Source: GCA-002712965 sp913048525
Lineage (GTDB): Bacteria > Chloroflexota > Dehalococcoidia > Lucifugimonadales > UBA826
Length of the DNA stretch: 64,000 bases
NCBI GenBank assembly: GCA_913048525.1
Contig: CAJWWP010000005.1
Location: 1 to 64,000 of the forward strand
Direction of reading: 5' to 3'
Position 1 is the stretch's first letter, and the number at the start of each line of letters is the position of its first letter. The position numbers and the translations under genes were made by a program. The notes under the pieces were generated by a model. That model was not told the DNA's origin and did not search any database. It saw only the letters and a list, made by a program, of their open reading frames with translations. Shown piece after piece: positions 1 through 9,228 of this stretch.

Positions 1-783
1 GATAGGCTTCAAGTTGTAGGAACGAGAGCAATTGGGGTCGACAATATCGATGTTATAGCTGCCACCGAAAACGGTGTTGCTGTAGGAAACACACCTGGTA
101 TTTTGCACGAGTCATGCGCTGACTTTACTTTTGGATTAATGCTCTCACTTGCCAGGCAAGTTACTCGTTCGAATCGCAAAGTGATAGCCGGAGACTGGAA
201 AATATTTGACCAGACTCCATATTTAGGGCTTGATGTCTATGGAAAGACCCTGGGTTTGATCGGCTTGGGTCTCATTGGTACGGCCGTAGCAAAGAGAGCG
301 AGTGGTTTCGACATGGATATTTTGTATTATTCGAGGAATCGAAAACCTGACGAAGAGGCCAAATATGGGTTGCAATGGACTCCCCGGTTAAATGATCTTT
401 TGTCTACTTCCGATTATGTTTCTGTTCACGTCCCACTCGGGCCTGAAACTCAAAACCTGATTGGTGCGGAAGAGTTATCTCTTATGAAAAAAGAAGCCTA
501 TCTTATTAACACGTCGAGAGGAGGTACTGTGGATTCTGACGCTCTCCGTACCGCTCTCATTAACGGAGATATTGCTGGAGCAGCACTCGATGTTACAGCT
601 CCTGAACCTATAGATTCCAAAGATCCGTTGGTCCATATGGAAAATGTGATAATTACTCCCCATATAGCGAGTGCTAGCGCGGCTACCTTGAGGCGTATGG
701 GCCTAATGGCTGCCGACAACATCATTGCTCATCTAAACGGAAAACCCATGCCTGCATGCCTCAATCCAGAGGTACTTAAATAG
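1..783 (+). CDS. D-2-hydroxyacid dehydrogenase (5' end cut off by window)
   Basis: NAD(P)-dependent reductase of 2-keto acids, glyoxylate/hydroxypyruvate reductase-like. The reading frame is open from base 1, so the gene starts upstream of the window; the TTG at 103 is internal. About 260 residues are visible: the end of the first substrate-binding segment (VVGTRAIGVDNID), then the Rossmann domain with the glycine motif GLGLIG. The three family catalytic residues are present: Arg in NTSRGG, Glu in APEP and His in TPHIAS. It ends 65 bases before a lipoprotein gene on the same strand. The family is clear; the substrate is not. A second paralogue of this family lies at 8263-9228. Confidence 0.9.
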   Translation, partial: DRLQVVGTRAIGVDNIDVIAATENGVAVGNTPGILHESCADFTFGLMLSLARQVTRSNRKVIAGDWKIFDQTPYLGLDVYGKTLGLIGLGLIGTAVAKRASGFDMDILYYSRNRKPDEEAKYGLQWTPRLNDLLSTSDYVSVHVPLGPETQNLIGAEELSLMKKEAYLINTSRGGTVDSDALRTALINGDIAGAALDVTAPEPIDSKDPLVHMENVIITPHIASASAATLRRMGLMAADNIIAHLNGKPMPACLNPEVLK

Positions 784-848
784 CTGGTTTATGATTTTGT
801 TGGTAAAAAGTGACTTGCTGGGTCAAAAGTCATGATTTAATAAAGGCT

Positions 849-1784
849 ATGAAAGTATTTCTCCTAATATTGGTGCTCCTTACGTTTGGTGTGGGGTTAG
901 CATGTGACCGGGACGAGGAGAACAAATCTGAAGAACTACCTCCAATATATCTTCAGAAGTGGGATCCAACATCAACTCCGAGGCCGGAGCCCACCCGCAC
1001 GCCAATGCCCACTCCTACGCCCACATTCACACCTACACCCAGTCCAACTCCCATTCCAACGTTGACTCCTACATTTACTCCAACACCAATTGTTATGCTC
1101 CCGAAGTTTGAATTGGAGGTTGCAGATGTGCTGGAGGGAACTATTGCATCAATGGGAAACGTGACTTCGTATCGGTACCTTTTGGAGGGAGCTGCCCATC
1201 TGGATGCTGGAGGAATTAAAATCTCTGTTCCTCTAGAGGCTGCTGGTATCGTAGAAAACAATAATTCGACAGCATTATTTGCCACGAGCCTGATGGGATT
1301 ATCTTTTTCATTTGCGACTTTTCAAAACGATAATCGAATATTTATAAAAGATCCGGTTTCAGAATATTGGCTAGAAAATTCTAATTTTGCAGTTGGTCTT
1401 ATTCCTCCTATGTTTTGGCGAGGTGAAGGTGCACAAATTTTGTCCTTACCGTATGAGGTTCAAGAGGTTAGCTCCGATGGTGAGCTGGGACTATCTGTCT
1501 CGCAGAAGATTGCGGATCTAACGACAATAGGTCTTCTAGGCGGTGGGGAAGATGCTCATTTCTATGAAGTAGCTAATGTCAATATTTCCATCATCGTTGA
1601 CGAAAATGACCTGAGAATTGCTCACATTGATGCACAATTCACAATAATTGAAGGAGGGTTGTTTGCCTCGGAGACGTTGGGGCTTCCTGGACTTTCTGGT
1701 TTGGGAGAAGCGGAAGTGGTCGTAACAGTTTCTTTTTCAGACTACGATCTTATATTCGACCTTACAGTCCCTGAAATTTCTTGA
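849..1784 (+). CDS. Lipoprotein with Thr-Pro linker, LppX/LolA-like domain suspected
   Basis: The ATG at 849 is chosen because it gives a clean lipoprotein signal: MKVF, a hydrophobic stretch, then GLAC with Cys19 as the lipidated residue. An upstream in-frame start at 810 would add 13 residues before the signal. Residues 41-80 are a Thr/Pro spacer, a common wall-spanning or stalk region in Chloroflexota surface lipoproteins. Residues 85-311 form one soluble domain rich in beta-type alternation, recalling the LppX/LprAFG/LolA half-barrel fold that carries lipids; this is a resemblance only. It probably sits on the outer face of the cell membrane. The neighbouring dehydrogenase gives no functional hint. 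Confidence 0.75.
   Translation: MKVFLLILVLLTFGVGLACDRDEENKSEELPPIYLQKWDPTSTPRPEPTRTPMPTPTPTFTPTPSPTPIPTLTPTFTPTPIVMLPKFELEVADVLEGTIASMGNVTSYRYLLEGAAHLDAGGIKISVPLEAAGIVENNNSTALFATSLMGLSFSFATFQNDNRIFIKDPVSEYWLENSNFAVGLIPPMFWRGEGAQILSLPYEVQEVSSDGELGLSVSQKIADLTTIGLLGGGEDAHFYEVANVNISIIVDENDLRIAHIDAQFTIIEGGLFASETLGLPGLSGLGEAEVVVTVSFSDYDLIFDLTVPEIS
969..1088 (+). repeat. Low-complexity Thr-Pro codon repeat in lipoprotein gene
   Basis: About 40 codons alternate ACN and CCN with a few Ser, Phe, Arg and Met codons. Copies are imperfect at the DNA level, so this is protein-level low complexity, not a fresh microsatellite. The antisense strand is open in one frame here only because of the repeat (Gly-Val-rich shadow). 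Confidence 0.85.
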
Positions 1785-1806
1785 AAGCTCCGTAATAGTC
1801 TTAGCC

Positions 1807-2100
1807 CTATTGATCATGTCCCATAACTACGAATCCTTCGGAGTCGGCTGCTTTATGCCGTAATGCTGCCACAGGTTTGTACTCTTCTGAATCTCTGAAA
1901 GCTTTCATCTGTTCTATGTTTGGGAACTCCAGTATTACGATGCGCTGGGGGCCCCATGATGTATCGTCAGAAAGTATATCTCCTCCCCTTACCAGATATT
2001 TACCCCCATGTTTTTCGATTATTGCCGGGACTTTTTCCATATATTCTTTGTATATGTCCCAGTTTTTCACTGTTATGCTGCTTATTGAATAAACGGCCAT
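1807..2100 (-). CDS. DUF1330 family protein
   Basis: A 97-residue protein of the DUF1330 family, small ferredoxin-like dimeric alpha/beta-barrel proteins of unknown reaction. It shows the typical opening MAVYSISSITVKN, the central KHGGKYLVRGG and the strand IVILEFPN. The ATG at 2100 is preferred over a longer in-frame start at 2124 because an AGGAG site lies just upstream and the ATG follows the stop of the upstream amidohydrolase gene by one base. This implies translational coupling. It is the last gene of a minus-strand cluster with the amidohydrolase, a cupin and another small protein. Confidence 0.85.
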   Translation of the reverse strand: MAVYSISSITVKNWDIYKEYMEKVPAIIEKHGGKYLVRGGDILSDDTSWGPQRIVILEFPNIEQMKAFRDSEEYKPVAALRHKAADSEGFVVMGHDQ

Positions 2101-2101
2101 T

Positions 2102-3484
2102 TCATTCTCCTTTGAGTTTTGCATATATGCCTTTTCCGGGATATGCTCCGGGTTCCAGTCTCCCGTTTGCTACGACGGGAATTCCATTTACGATCACATG
2201 GTTCATACCAATGGGCGGCTTGGTGGGGTCCGTATAGGTGGATTGGTCTATCACTGTATCGGGATTGAAAACTGCCAAGTCTGCATCGGCTCCGACTTTA
2301 ACTCTTCCTTTTTGCCGAAAATCGGGTGCACGATTTTCTAAACGTCGGGCTGGCATAATGGTCATCTTTGATATCGCCTCAGATAATTCAAGTTCACCTT
2401 TGGTACGCACGTAGTCTCCGAGAACCTTAGTGTAGGATCCCGCAGTTCTGGGGTGTCCTTTGCCATTTTCTATAATGCTGTCCGTCGCTATTATCGTTAA
2501 GGGACTTTGTACCGCAGCGCTCATCGAAACTTCCGGGGTAGAGAATGCTATTACCCATCCACCCTCTTCTCTGTATTTTGCAAATGAAGTTGCATTTAAA
2601 TATTCCCCAGTGTCTGGTCTCATGAGCTGTTCGTAATCTATCCCGTAATGATCTTGCCAACCTTCGTCAAACAACGCCGACTCTATCTTCGTCATTCCTG
2701 CTGTGTACGGGTAACACTCCGTGGTTACATCAAGACCCCTTTCTCTAGCTCCAGAAATCATTTCCAGGAGCTGTGGTACAGCTCTCATACCAGTGCTATT
2801 AAGATGCACCACATGCAGCGGGGCTCCTGTTATAGCAGCTACCGCCAAAACTTCTTCCAATGCCTCTATTGAGTTGGACGGCTCTTTGTGTCCTTTGCCT
2901 CTCAAATGAACATGGCAGGAGGCCTCGTATTCTGCGGCAACCTTAAACATTTCTATTACTTCCCATCTGGTTGCGCCTCTGGTGTAGTCAAGGCCGAATC
3001 CCACCGCTAGCGCCCCGAGATCCAACCCTTCTCTTATAAGGGTTTTCATTTCTTGTATTTCCCTGTCTGTCGCTTCTCTTCTTCCGGCATCCCCTGATGG
3101 CAGGAAGGTTCCGGGATCATCCATCACTTTCATGCGTACTGGTATGTGGCCTATGCTCGCCCCATAATTTACTGCCGCATTTCCCTTCCATCGAGAATAA
3201 AATTCAGATATATCTCCTGTACCTACTTCCAACTCTAGAGTTGTTGTAACTCCATCTCGTGCTTGGACTTCAAATATCTCTGTGTCTTGTGGATGACAGT
3301 GAAGATCTATAAATCCAGGACACACTACGTTTCCCGCAGCGTTGATGGTTTCTTCGGCTGAAAGTTCAGAGAGACTGATTTCGGCGATTTTCCCATTTGA
3401 AATGGCCAAGTTTCCCACTGAATCCATTCCAGAATCGGGATCTATTATTCGTCCCCCTGAAATTACAATATCGTAATTTTTCAT
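2102..3484 (-). CDS. D-aminoacylase-like amidohydrolase (N-acyl-D-amino-acid deacylase family)
   Basis: A 460-residue metal-dependent amidohydrolase with a TIM barrel. Residues 58-63 (IDLHCH) are the metal-binding HxH. Further His pairs (HVHLRGKGH, HVVHLNS) and the late Asp in IATDSII complete the usual active site. The C-terminal strands (GADADLAVFNPD, HVIVNG) belong to the small beta domain that flanks the barrel in this superfamily. N-acyl-D-amino acids or related cyclic amides are the likely substrates, inferred from the D-aminoacylase-like layout. The start ATG has GGAG 8 bases upstream and overlaps the cupin stop as ATGA, so the genes are coupled. Confidence 0.85.
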   Translation of the reverse strand: MKNYDIVISGGRIIDPDSGMDSVGNLAISNGKIAEISLSELSAEETINAAGNVVCPGFIDLHCHPQDTEIFEVQARDGVTTTLELEVGTGDISEFYSRWKGNAAVNYGASIGHIPVRMKVMDDPGTFLPSGDAGRREATDREIQEMKTLIREGLDLGALAVGFGLDYTRGATRWEVIEMFKVAAEYEASCHVHLRGKGHKEPSNSIEALEEVLAVAAITGAPLHVVHLNSTGMRAVPQLLEMISGARERGLDVTTECYPYTAGMTKIESALFDEGWQDHYGIDYEQLMRPDTGEYLNATSFAKYREEGGWVIAFSTPEVSMSAAVQSPLTIIATDSIIENGKGHPRTAGSYTKVLGDYVRTKGELELSEAISKMTIMPARRLENRAPDFRQKGRVKVGADADLAVFNPDTVIDQSTYTDPTKPPIGMNHVIVNGIPVVANGRLEPGAYPGKGIYAKLKGE

Positions 3485-3915
3485 CTCGTTGTCTCCATAT
3501 CCGATTCATTAAGGGTATTATTTGGGTTCCATGGGCCCTGGACCACACGGGTCTCTGAATCCCCTGGCCATGGCGGCATTGTTGAAATAACTATTTTCAA
3601 TGGCTCAGAGTAAACATTACGGAATTGAAATTTAGTATTAAGAGGTATCGTCAGGGAGATTCCCGGGCTCATATTGAGAATCTCCTCAACACCGCTCTGA
3701 GATCTCCAAATTTCACCTTTCCCGGCTGTACACAACCAGATTTCTTCCACGGTTTTGTGTTCCACTGCTACAGAAACGCTATTTGGAGGTAGGGTACATT
3801 CCGACATCCCACCCATATGTAATTCATGTAGCAGTCGTATCTCAGAACCATCAGGAGCTTCGATGAATTCGGGGTTAAGATTTCCCGATTGAAAATCTAT
3901 TCCGATATCAGGCAT
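3481..3915 (-). CDS. Cupin-domain protein
   Basis: A 144-residue single-domain cupin. The first cupin motif region is seen around SVAVEHKTVEEIWLCTAGKG, where His and Glu ligands are expected, followed by the PGISLTIPLNTKFQFRN strand pair of motif 2. The second-motif His is replaced by Lys/Gln-type residues, so metal binding is not certain. Its stop overlaps the start of the downstream amidohydrolase by four bases, and the upstream small gene ends 8 bases before it. It could be an isomerase or epimerase-like accessory, or a sensor for the cluster; no reaction can be assigned. Confidence 0.75.
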   Translation of the reverse strand: MPDIGIDFQSGNLNPEFIEAPDGSEIRLLHELHMGGMSECTLPPNSVSVAVEHKTVEEIWLCTAGKGEIWRSQSGVEEILNMSPGISLTIPLNTKFQFRNVYSEPLKIVISTMPPWPGDSETRVVQGPWNPNNTLNESDMETTR

Positions 3916-3923
3916 TAGTTTGG

Positions 3924-4247
3924 TTACTTATCTCCCATGCTGGCCGGGTCTACCATTTCATAAAATTCAATATGTTGTTCTTCAAGCAAAGGCCTATATT
4001 TCATGCCAGCTTCCATAATTTCTGGTGGAATATTGTTGCCTTCTCTACCTGGAGACATAATTTTGTCATCAGTCCATTCCAGGATAACAATATTTCGTTC
4101 CCCTGGAAGGGTATATCCGTTGTATGAAACAGTGAAGTCACTTCGATGGCCTGCATCCCTGTAAAGTTTTGCTTGGGCGTACACTAATTTTGCGACGTTT
4201 CCAGCCTCTCCAGGTTTTGTTCTGTAGACTCTTCTGATCCTATACAT
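3924..4247 (-). CDS. Small protein, dimeric alpha/beta-barrel type suspected
   Basis: A 107-residue protein not recognised as a named family. It begins MYRIRRVYRTKPG, a strand followed by an Ala-rich helix (NVAKLVYAQAKLYRDAG), then NIVILEWTDD. That pattern resembles NIPSNAP/ABM-type ferredoxin-like barrels and is echoed by the DUF1330 protein in the same cluster. The ATG has a strong AAAGGAGA site 8 bases upstream, supporting real expression. It appears to head the transcript that runs through cupin, amidohydrolase and DUF1330. Confidence 0.65.
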   Translation of the reverse strand: MYRIRRVYRTKPGEAGNVAKLVYAQAKLYRDAGHRSDFTVSYNGYTLPGERNIVILEWTDDKIMSPGREGNNIPPEIMEAGMKYRPLLEEQHIEFYEMVDPASMGDK

Positions 4248-4337
4248 TCTGATATCTCCTTTTATAAAAACGGTAAATTTTACGACACATTTATGCAGGC
4301 TCTGACATGTGATTCTATTTGCTGAATCGATTTAGCG

Positions 4338-5336
4338 CTACTGTATTAAGTTGAGATGGTTTTGAACTTCGGTTGCGTTTGGCATGGCCGACGTATCTCC
4401 TCTTCGGGTGCATGTTAGCGCCCCGCAAATAACCCCCATTCGTAGGGCCTGCCGCAGAACTTTTTTTCTCTGGCTTGCTTCTAGAGTTAGGAGGTATTTA
4501 GGGGACATTTCATGCTCAAAAATACCACTTAAAAACCCTGCTACAAATGCGTCACCTGCTCCTACGGGGTCGACTACATCCACTGGTAAACTTTCCTGAG
4601 TTATGAGATTTTGCCCATCGAACAGCACAGCACCTGAGGAGCCCTTCGTGACAATCGATATTTGGTCTGGTTTAACATGAAACCGTTTAGCGTATTGGCT
4701 GGCTGACAGCGATTCGTTCCATATAACCTCAGCTTCATCGAATCCAAGTTTGAATATTGAAGCCAGGGGAATTAATGACTGGAGAACATTCTTGGCTTCA
4801 TCTGGACTCCAGAGTTGGTCACGGTAATTTACATCAAGACAGACTGGAATACCTAAGGAATCACATTTTTTCATAACCTCAACCACTGTGTCGTGGCAGG
4901 TTATGCTTAAAGCAGGGGTAATGCCTGTAACATGAACGATATCAGCGTTTGCAAGATAGGGTGCTACATCCTCGTAGCTTAGTTTACTGGCTGCACTTCC
5001 TTCTCTCTGATAAACCTTTAAGTGTTCATTTTCTATTTCCTCAGTCACGTAATGATTTAGGAAAGAGATTCCCGTTTTTTCTCCACTTAACAACGGCGCT
5101 ACTACCGTGGTTCTTGGGGAAAGATATTTGTGAACCAGCTTGCCAGATTCATCATCACCTAGTCTGCTTATCCAGGTCGTCTTTACTTTCTCTGCACTGA
5201 CCTTTTTAAGGTTGACTGCGACATTGGATTCCGCACCAGCTATATCGGCTAAGTGTTTACCATCTGGATCATACGGACCAAAGTACTCTGCGTTGTACTG
5301 GACCATAGTTTCCCCGAAAGTTACAAAATTAGGCAT
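4338..5336 (-). CDS. kdgK: PfkB-family sugar kinase, 2-keto-3-deoxygluconate kinase-like
   Basis: A 332-residue ribokinase-fold kinase that transfers phosphate from ATP to a sugar or sugar acid. It opens with VTFGETMVQYN, the KdgK-style start, has the substrate loop AGAESNVAVNL, and the PfkB signature 2 DPVGAGDAF at about residues 256-264, with Asp262 as catalytic base. TAGGAG lies 8 bases before the ATG. A KDG-kinase role fits the window, which also holds two enolase-superfamily enzymes (sugar-acid dehydratases are common there) and HpaI-like aldolases, but that link is inference. Other PfkB sugars, such as 5-dehydro-2-deoxygluconate, are possible. Confidence 0.82.
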   Translation of the reverse strand: MPNFVTFGETMVQYNAEYFGPYDPDGKHLADIAGAESNVAVNLKKVSAEKVKTTWISRLGDDESGKLVHKYLSPRTTVVAPLLSGEKTGISFLNHYVTEEIENEHLKVYQREGSAASKLSYEDVAPYLANADIVHVTGITPALSITCHDTVVEVMKKCDSLGIPVCLDVNYRDQLWSPDEAKNVLQSLIPLASIFKLGFDEAEVIWNESLSASQYAKRFHVKPDQISIVTKGSSGAVLFDGQNLITQESLPVDVVDPVGAGDAFVAGFLSGIFEHEMSPKYLLTLEASQRKKVLRQALRMGVICGALTCTRRGDTSAMPNATEVQNHLNLIQ

Positions 5337-5435
5337 CGATGGCTCCTAGAAGTAGGTGATGGCTACCCTAACATAGAGGGGACGATTAAAATGCTGATGA
5401 AGGAAATAATTCTTTGAAGAGAGAGGAGCAAATTT

Positions 5436-7427
5436 ATGCCTGTAACCGGTCTGGAGCCAATTTTTCAGAGGATACTCAGTGACGGGAAAAGATTTGGGAG
5501 TGTCGGTCAGTACGAAGAGATAAGAGGGAAACTAAATTTTGAAATCGACCCGTTGAATCTCGCCAATACAGGAATAACAGACATAGATTTAGCACCAAGG
5601 AATGAGGAAGGCAAGGTAGTCTTCGATTCAGACATTTCGATTATACGACCGGTGGATTTGTCAAAAGTATCTGGAAAGCTATTGCTTGATGTCGTTAACA
5701 GAGGCAATCGAGTCGCACTTCCTAACTTTAATATGGGTACTCGGCCAGTTATGGATAGCAACACGCCTGTGGATGTGGAAGTGGACCTTGGCGATGGTCT
5801 ACTCATGGAGATGGGATATGTTGTTGTGGCTTGCGGATGGCAATTAGATGCTCCTCCTCATGAAGCTTTAATTACTATGAGAGGTCCCGAGGCTCTCGAT
5901 CCAAGTGGATCAAGACTGAAGGACAGCGTCTACATGCAACTGCAATCCCCGGAGGATACTCACAATTTTCTGCTTTCAGATAAAAGTCATAAGCCTTACA
6001 AGGCCTATGACTTAAATGAGCCGAATGCTTTGGTGGAAATCCGAGATATGCCGGATGGCCCTGCCGAGACCATGCCGAGGGATGACTGGCGCTTTGGGAG
6101 AATTGATAGTAACGGCGAGTATCATCCTGACCCGGCCTATATCTGTTCCAGTGAAGGTTTCAAGAAGGGTCGTCTTTACCAGGTAACTTATACCGCTCTC
6201 GGTGCGCCAGTAATTGGACTTAGTTTCGCTGCTCTTCGTGACTGTGTCTCGTGGTTTAAATATGGTTCTTCATCTGTGGATAGCCCAGTGCCAGGGATTC
6301 AAAAATCTTATGCTTATGGAAGATCCCAAACTGGCAGGTTTTTGAGGACATTTGTGCACAATGACTTTAATCTTGATGAATCCGGCAGGGAGGCCATGGA
6401 CGGAATAATTGCTAATGTGGCTGGTGGCATGCGAGGAGAATTCAATCAAAGATTTGGTCAGAATTCAAAAGACCGCAACAACATGATGCACCAATTGTTT
6501 CCATTTGCTTCCATTGAGCAGACTGACCCAGAGACAGAGGAGACGGGATCCTTACACCGAAAACTGGACGAGAGAGGGAGCTCGTTGAAAGTTATGTATA
6601 CGAACAGCTCGGCCGAATATCATAGAGCTGATGCATCATTACTCCATACGGACCCCGATGGTCGGAGGGATATAAAGCAAGGGAAAAATGTCAGGGTGTT
6701 CCATTTTGCTGGAACAGAGCACGGCACTGGGCCATGGCCCCCGACTGATCATGGGGTGATAGTTTCAGGAGCGGAGAGAGCCCAAAACATCAGGAGTGTT
6801 ATAGATTATTCTCCACTGCTCAGGGCGTGCCTCGTAAATCTAGATTTATGGGTTAGAGAGGGGATAGATCCACCGGAGTCAAAGCACCCACGGATTGATG
6901 ACGGCACCCTAGTACCTGCGTCGGAGTTGATAGGTATTTTCTCGTCTATTCCCGGGTCCAATTATCCTTACAGACATGCTATTCCTAGGCGTCGGGAGTT
7001 TTCGCCTGATGAAGGAGATGAGCATCCCAGGATATTGCCCCCAGAGATAGGAGGTGCGTTTGGCGGCCTGGTGCCAATGGTAAATTCTGATGGAAACGAA
7101 ATAGGGGGGATAATTGCCCCTGAAATTTCGGTTCCGATTGCTGCTCACACCGGATGGACGCTAAGACACACAGACATAGGCGGTGAGAGTCAGTTACTTA
7201 TGTTTGCCGGTGGGACAATTCCTTTTCCTGCTACGGAGTCTGCTAGGTTGACTGCTGGAGACCCAAGGCCATCTATAGAGTCAAGGTACACGAGCCGTGA
7301 TGAATATCTATCCAAAGTCAGAGCTTCTGCCGAGGTACTTGTGTCAGAACGATATCTTTTAGAAACAGATATAGAAACAAGCGTATCCCTCGGCGAAAGA
7401 ATGTGGAATTACTTCACCGATCATTAG
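5436..7427 (+). CDS. Large alpha/beta hydrolase-domain protein (Abhydrolase_10 type)
   Basis: A 663-residue protein of the family often annotated alpha/beta hydrolase domain-containing. An N-terminal beta-rich portion (about 1-150) precedes the hydrolase part. The nucleophile elbow is GRSQTGR near residue 292, with Ser as the likely nucleophile, followed by the conserved region DGIIANVAGGMRGEFNQRF. A late EHGTGPWP supplies candidate His residues. There is no signal peptide, so it is probably cytoplasmic. The start ATG follows GAGGAG by 8 bases. It stands alone, divergent from the kinase and convergent with the aldolase. An ester or lactone substrate is likely but unknown. Confidence 0.8.
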   Translation: MPVTGLEPIFQRILSDGKRFGSVGQYEEIRGKLNFEIDPLNLANTGITDIDLAPRNEEGKVVFDSDISIIRPVDLSKVSGKLLLDVVNRGNRVALPNFNMGTRPVMDSNTPVDVEVDLGDGLLMEMGYVVVACGWQLDAPPHEALITMRGPEALDPSGSRLKDSVYMQLQSPEDTHNFLLSDKSHKPYKAYDLNEPNALVEIRDMPDGPAETMPRDDWRFGRIDSNGEYHPDPAYICSSEGFKKGRLYQVTYTALGAPVIGLSFAALRDCVSWFKYGSSSVDSPVPGIQKSYAYGRSQTGRFLRTFVHNDFNLDESGREAMDGIIANVAGGMRGEFNQRFGQNSKDRNNMMHQLFPFASIEQTDPETEETGSLHRKLDERGSSLKVMYTNSSAEYHRADASLLHTDPDGRRDIKQGKNVRVFHFAGTEHGTGPWPPTDHGVIVSGAERAQNIRSVIDYSPLLRACLVNLDLWVREGIDPPESKHPRIDDGTLVPASELIGIFSSIPGSNYPYRHAIPRRREFSPDEGDEHPRILPPEIGGAFGGLVPMVNSDGNEIGGIIAPEISVPIAAHTGWTLRHTDIGGESQLLMFAGGTIPFPATESARLTAGDPRPSIESRYTSRDEYLSKVRASAEVLVSERYLLETDIETSVSLGERMWNYFTDH

Positions 7428-7463
7428 TATATTCGTTGCAGCTAGGTTGAAATTAATATTTAG

Positions 7464-8219
7464 TTAACTTGCAGCCTCAACTGCTTCTAGGATTCCTTCT
7501 GCTCCGTCGGAAAGCCAGGGTAGCCAGCTAAAAGAGAAAAAGCGGGCACCCACGTCAATATAGTGGGGCAAAGTATTTTCGGAAACTAGGGTGCCTGCGG
7601 TCTTTCCTGCTCCCGTGATCTTTTTTAGAGCACCATCCACAACATCATTTACTTTTGGACTACCTGCTCCACCAGTCAGGCCCATGGATTGTGCCAGATC
7701 GCCAGGGGCGACGTAGAAGATGTCTATATTGTTAACTTCCAGTATTTCATCAAGGTTGTTAACCGCAACAATGTCTTCAATTAATATGATTGACATTGTT
7801 TGGTCGTTAGCTTTATTCAAATAGTCGTCTACACCTATTCCCTGCCTGCTGGTAAATGATCCTCTCATACCTATAGGTGCAAATTTTGTGGCTCCAACCA
7901 CCGCCTGTGCTTCTTCTTTCGTATTTATATGTGGCACGCATATTCCGAGTGCCCCAAGGTCCATTGTTCGATAGATAACCGCTGGCTCATTTTGATAAAC
8001 CCTGACTATCGGAGTCATACCCCAGAGATCGCATGCTCTTGTGAGGTCTGGGATATTGTCAAAGTCCACAGGTCCGTGTTCTCCCTCCAGCCATAGTCCA
8101 TCAAATCCCAAAGGGCCAAAATGTTCTATCAACTCGGAGCTCATTGGTCCCATGGGCACAGTGACTATTTTCCCCGCAGAGAGGCTTTCTTTTACTTTGT
8201 TAGATCTTAGTTCTGCCAC
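7464..8219 (-). CDS. HpcH/HpaI-family class II aldolase
   Basis: A 251-residue metal-dependent aldolase that cleaves or forms 2-keto-3-hydroxy acids, releasing pyruvate or a similar enolate. Catalytic features of HpaI are intact: EGEHGP with the base His, PIVRV with the substrate Arg, and metal ligands Glu in LIEDI and Asp in APGDLA. The start is GTG at 8219 with AGGAG 6 bases upstream. It lies 43 bases downstream of a D-2-hydroxyacid dehydrogenase on the same strand, so the two may run consecutive steps, for example reduction of the keto product. The exact substrate is unknown. Confidence 0.88.
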   Translation of the reverse strand: MAELRSNKVKESLSAGKIVTVPMGPMSSELIEHFGPLGFDGLWLEGEHGPVDFDNIPDLTRACDLWGMTPIVRVYQNEPAVIYRTMDLGALGICVPHINTKEEAQAVVGATKFAPIGMRGSFTSRQGIGVDDYLNKANDQTMSIILIEDIVAVNNLDEILEVNNIDIFYVAPGDLAQSMGLTGGAGSPKVNDVVDGALKKITGAGKTAGTLVSENTLPHYIDVGARFFSFSWLPWLSDGAEGILEAVEAAS

Positions 8220-8262
8220 ATCGTTCTCCTGATTTATGAAATTATTTCTAAATATGAATATA

Positions 8263-9228
8263 TCAGTACCATTTTTCCTTATCGACTTTGTTGTTCAATT
8301 CTTCCCCCTTCAAATATCTACGGACATTTTCTAACAAAATTTCGAATCTCCTGTCAGCCATATTTTCGGCATCGGCAATTGCAACGTGAGGGGTCATTAG
8401 AACGTTTTCAAGGCCCCATAATTTGTGGTCTGATGGCAGGGGTTCAGTTTCATATACATCCAGTCCACATCCCGAGATTTCACCAGATTCTATGGAATCC
8501 GCCAGATCATCTATTGCGCAAACTTTTCCTCTCCCTACATTGATGAAATAGGCTGAATTCTTCATGAGCTTGAATCTCTTGGCATTGAACATTCTCTCTG
8601 TGTCCGGCGTGTGCGGCACTGTGGTGATGACGAAATCCGCTCTGGGAAGCTGATCGTCCAACTCTTCCGGTGTGTGCAGTTCTACACCTGGAAGATCGTA
8701 TTCGGGTCGTGGATCGATTCCTATTACTTTCATGCCAAGTTCTAAACAAAGTCGTGCTGTTTCATGGCCAATTCCACCTACCCCGTTTATAAGTGCAGTC
8801 GCGTTACCAAGGAAAATATAAGGACTTTTTCTAGCATCTTTTCCCCATATTCTTTTTCTGCGGGAATCTTCATACCATGGGAGCCCGCGTGATAAAGCAA
8901 GGACAAACATCAAGATGTGGTGTGAGATGTGATCCCAGTAAATTCCTCGGGGATTGGTTATTGTGAGAGAGTGTCTACATAGTTCTTCATAGTAATACCC
9001 GAAAAAAGGTCCTGCATCAGGATTATGAAGCCACTCAATTTTTTCAGCTGATTTCAGTGCTTCGGGCGGAATCCAACCCATAGCAGCTTCTGCGTCACGG
9101 AGTTCATTCAATGCGGCTTCATCGGTTTCTGGTGAGACTATGTCGAGTTCAGACTCTATATCCGAGAGCCGTGCTGCAAACTCTCGCTTTAGTTCATCTT
9201 GAGGTGGCATGAATACGAATTTTGGCAT
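8263..9228 (-). CDS. D-2-hydroxyacid dehydrogenase
   Basis: A 321-residue NAD(P)-dependent 2-hydroxyacid dehydrogenase. The Rossmann motif is GVGGIG, followed by the acidic strand end VIGIDPRPEY; Asp there favours NAD. Catalytic Arg lies in NVGRGK, Glu in YETEPLP and His in TPHVAIA. The ATG has AGGAG 6 bases upstream. Together with the aldolase immediately downstream it forms a two-gene minus-strand unit. It differs clearly from the paralogue at 1-783 (for example GVGGIG versus GLGLIG), so this is not a recent duplication. Confidence 0.9.
   Translation of the reverse strand: MPKFVFMPPQDELKREFAARLSDIESELDIVSPETDEAALNELRDAEAAMGWIPPEALKSAEKIEWLHNPDAGPFFGYYYEELCRHSLTITNPRGIYWDHISHHILMFVLALSRGLPWYEDSRRKRIWGKDARKSPYIFLGNATALINGVGGIGHETARLCLELGMKVIGIDPRPEYDLPGVELHTPEELDDQLPRADFVITTVPHTPDTERMFNAKRFKLMKNSAYFINVGRGKVCAIDDLADSIESGEISGCGLDVYETEPLPSDHKLWGLENVLMTPHVAIADAENMADRRFEILLENVRRYLKGEELNNKVDKEKWY

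Noticed and set aside
953..1285. Gly-Val repeat open frame on the minus strand
   Set aside because: It is the antisense of the Thr-Pro codon repeat in the lipoprotein gene; it has no start context.
1920..2237. Plus-strand 105-codon frame
   Set aside because: Antisense shadow of the DUF1330 and amidohydrolase genes, which have clear family matches.
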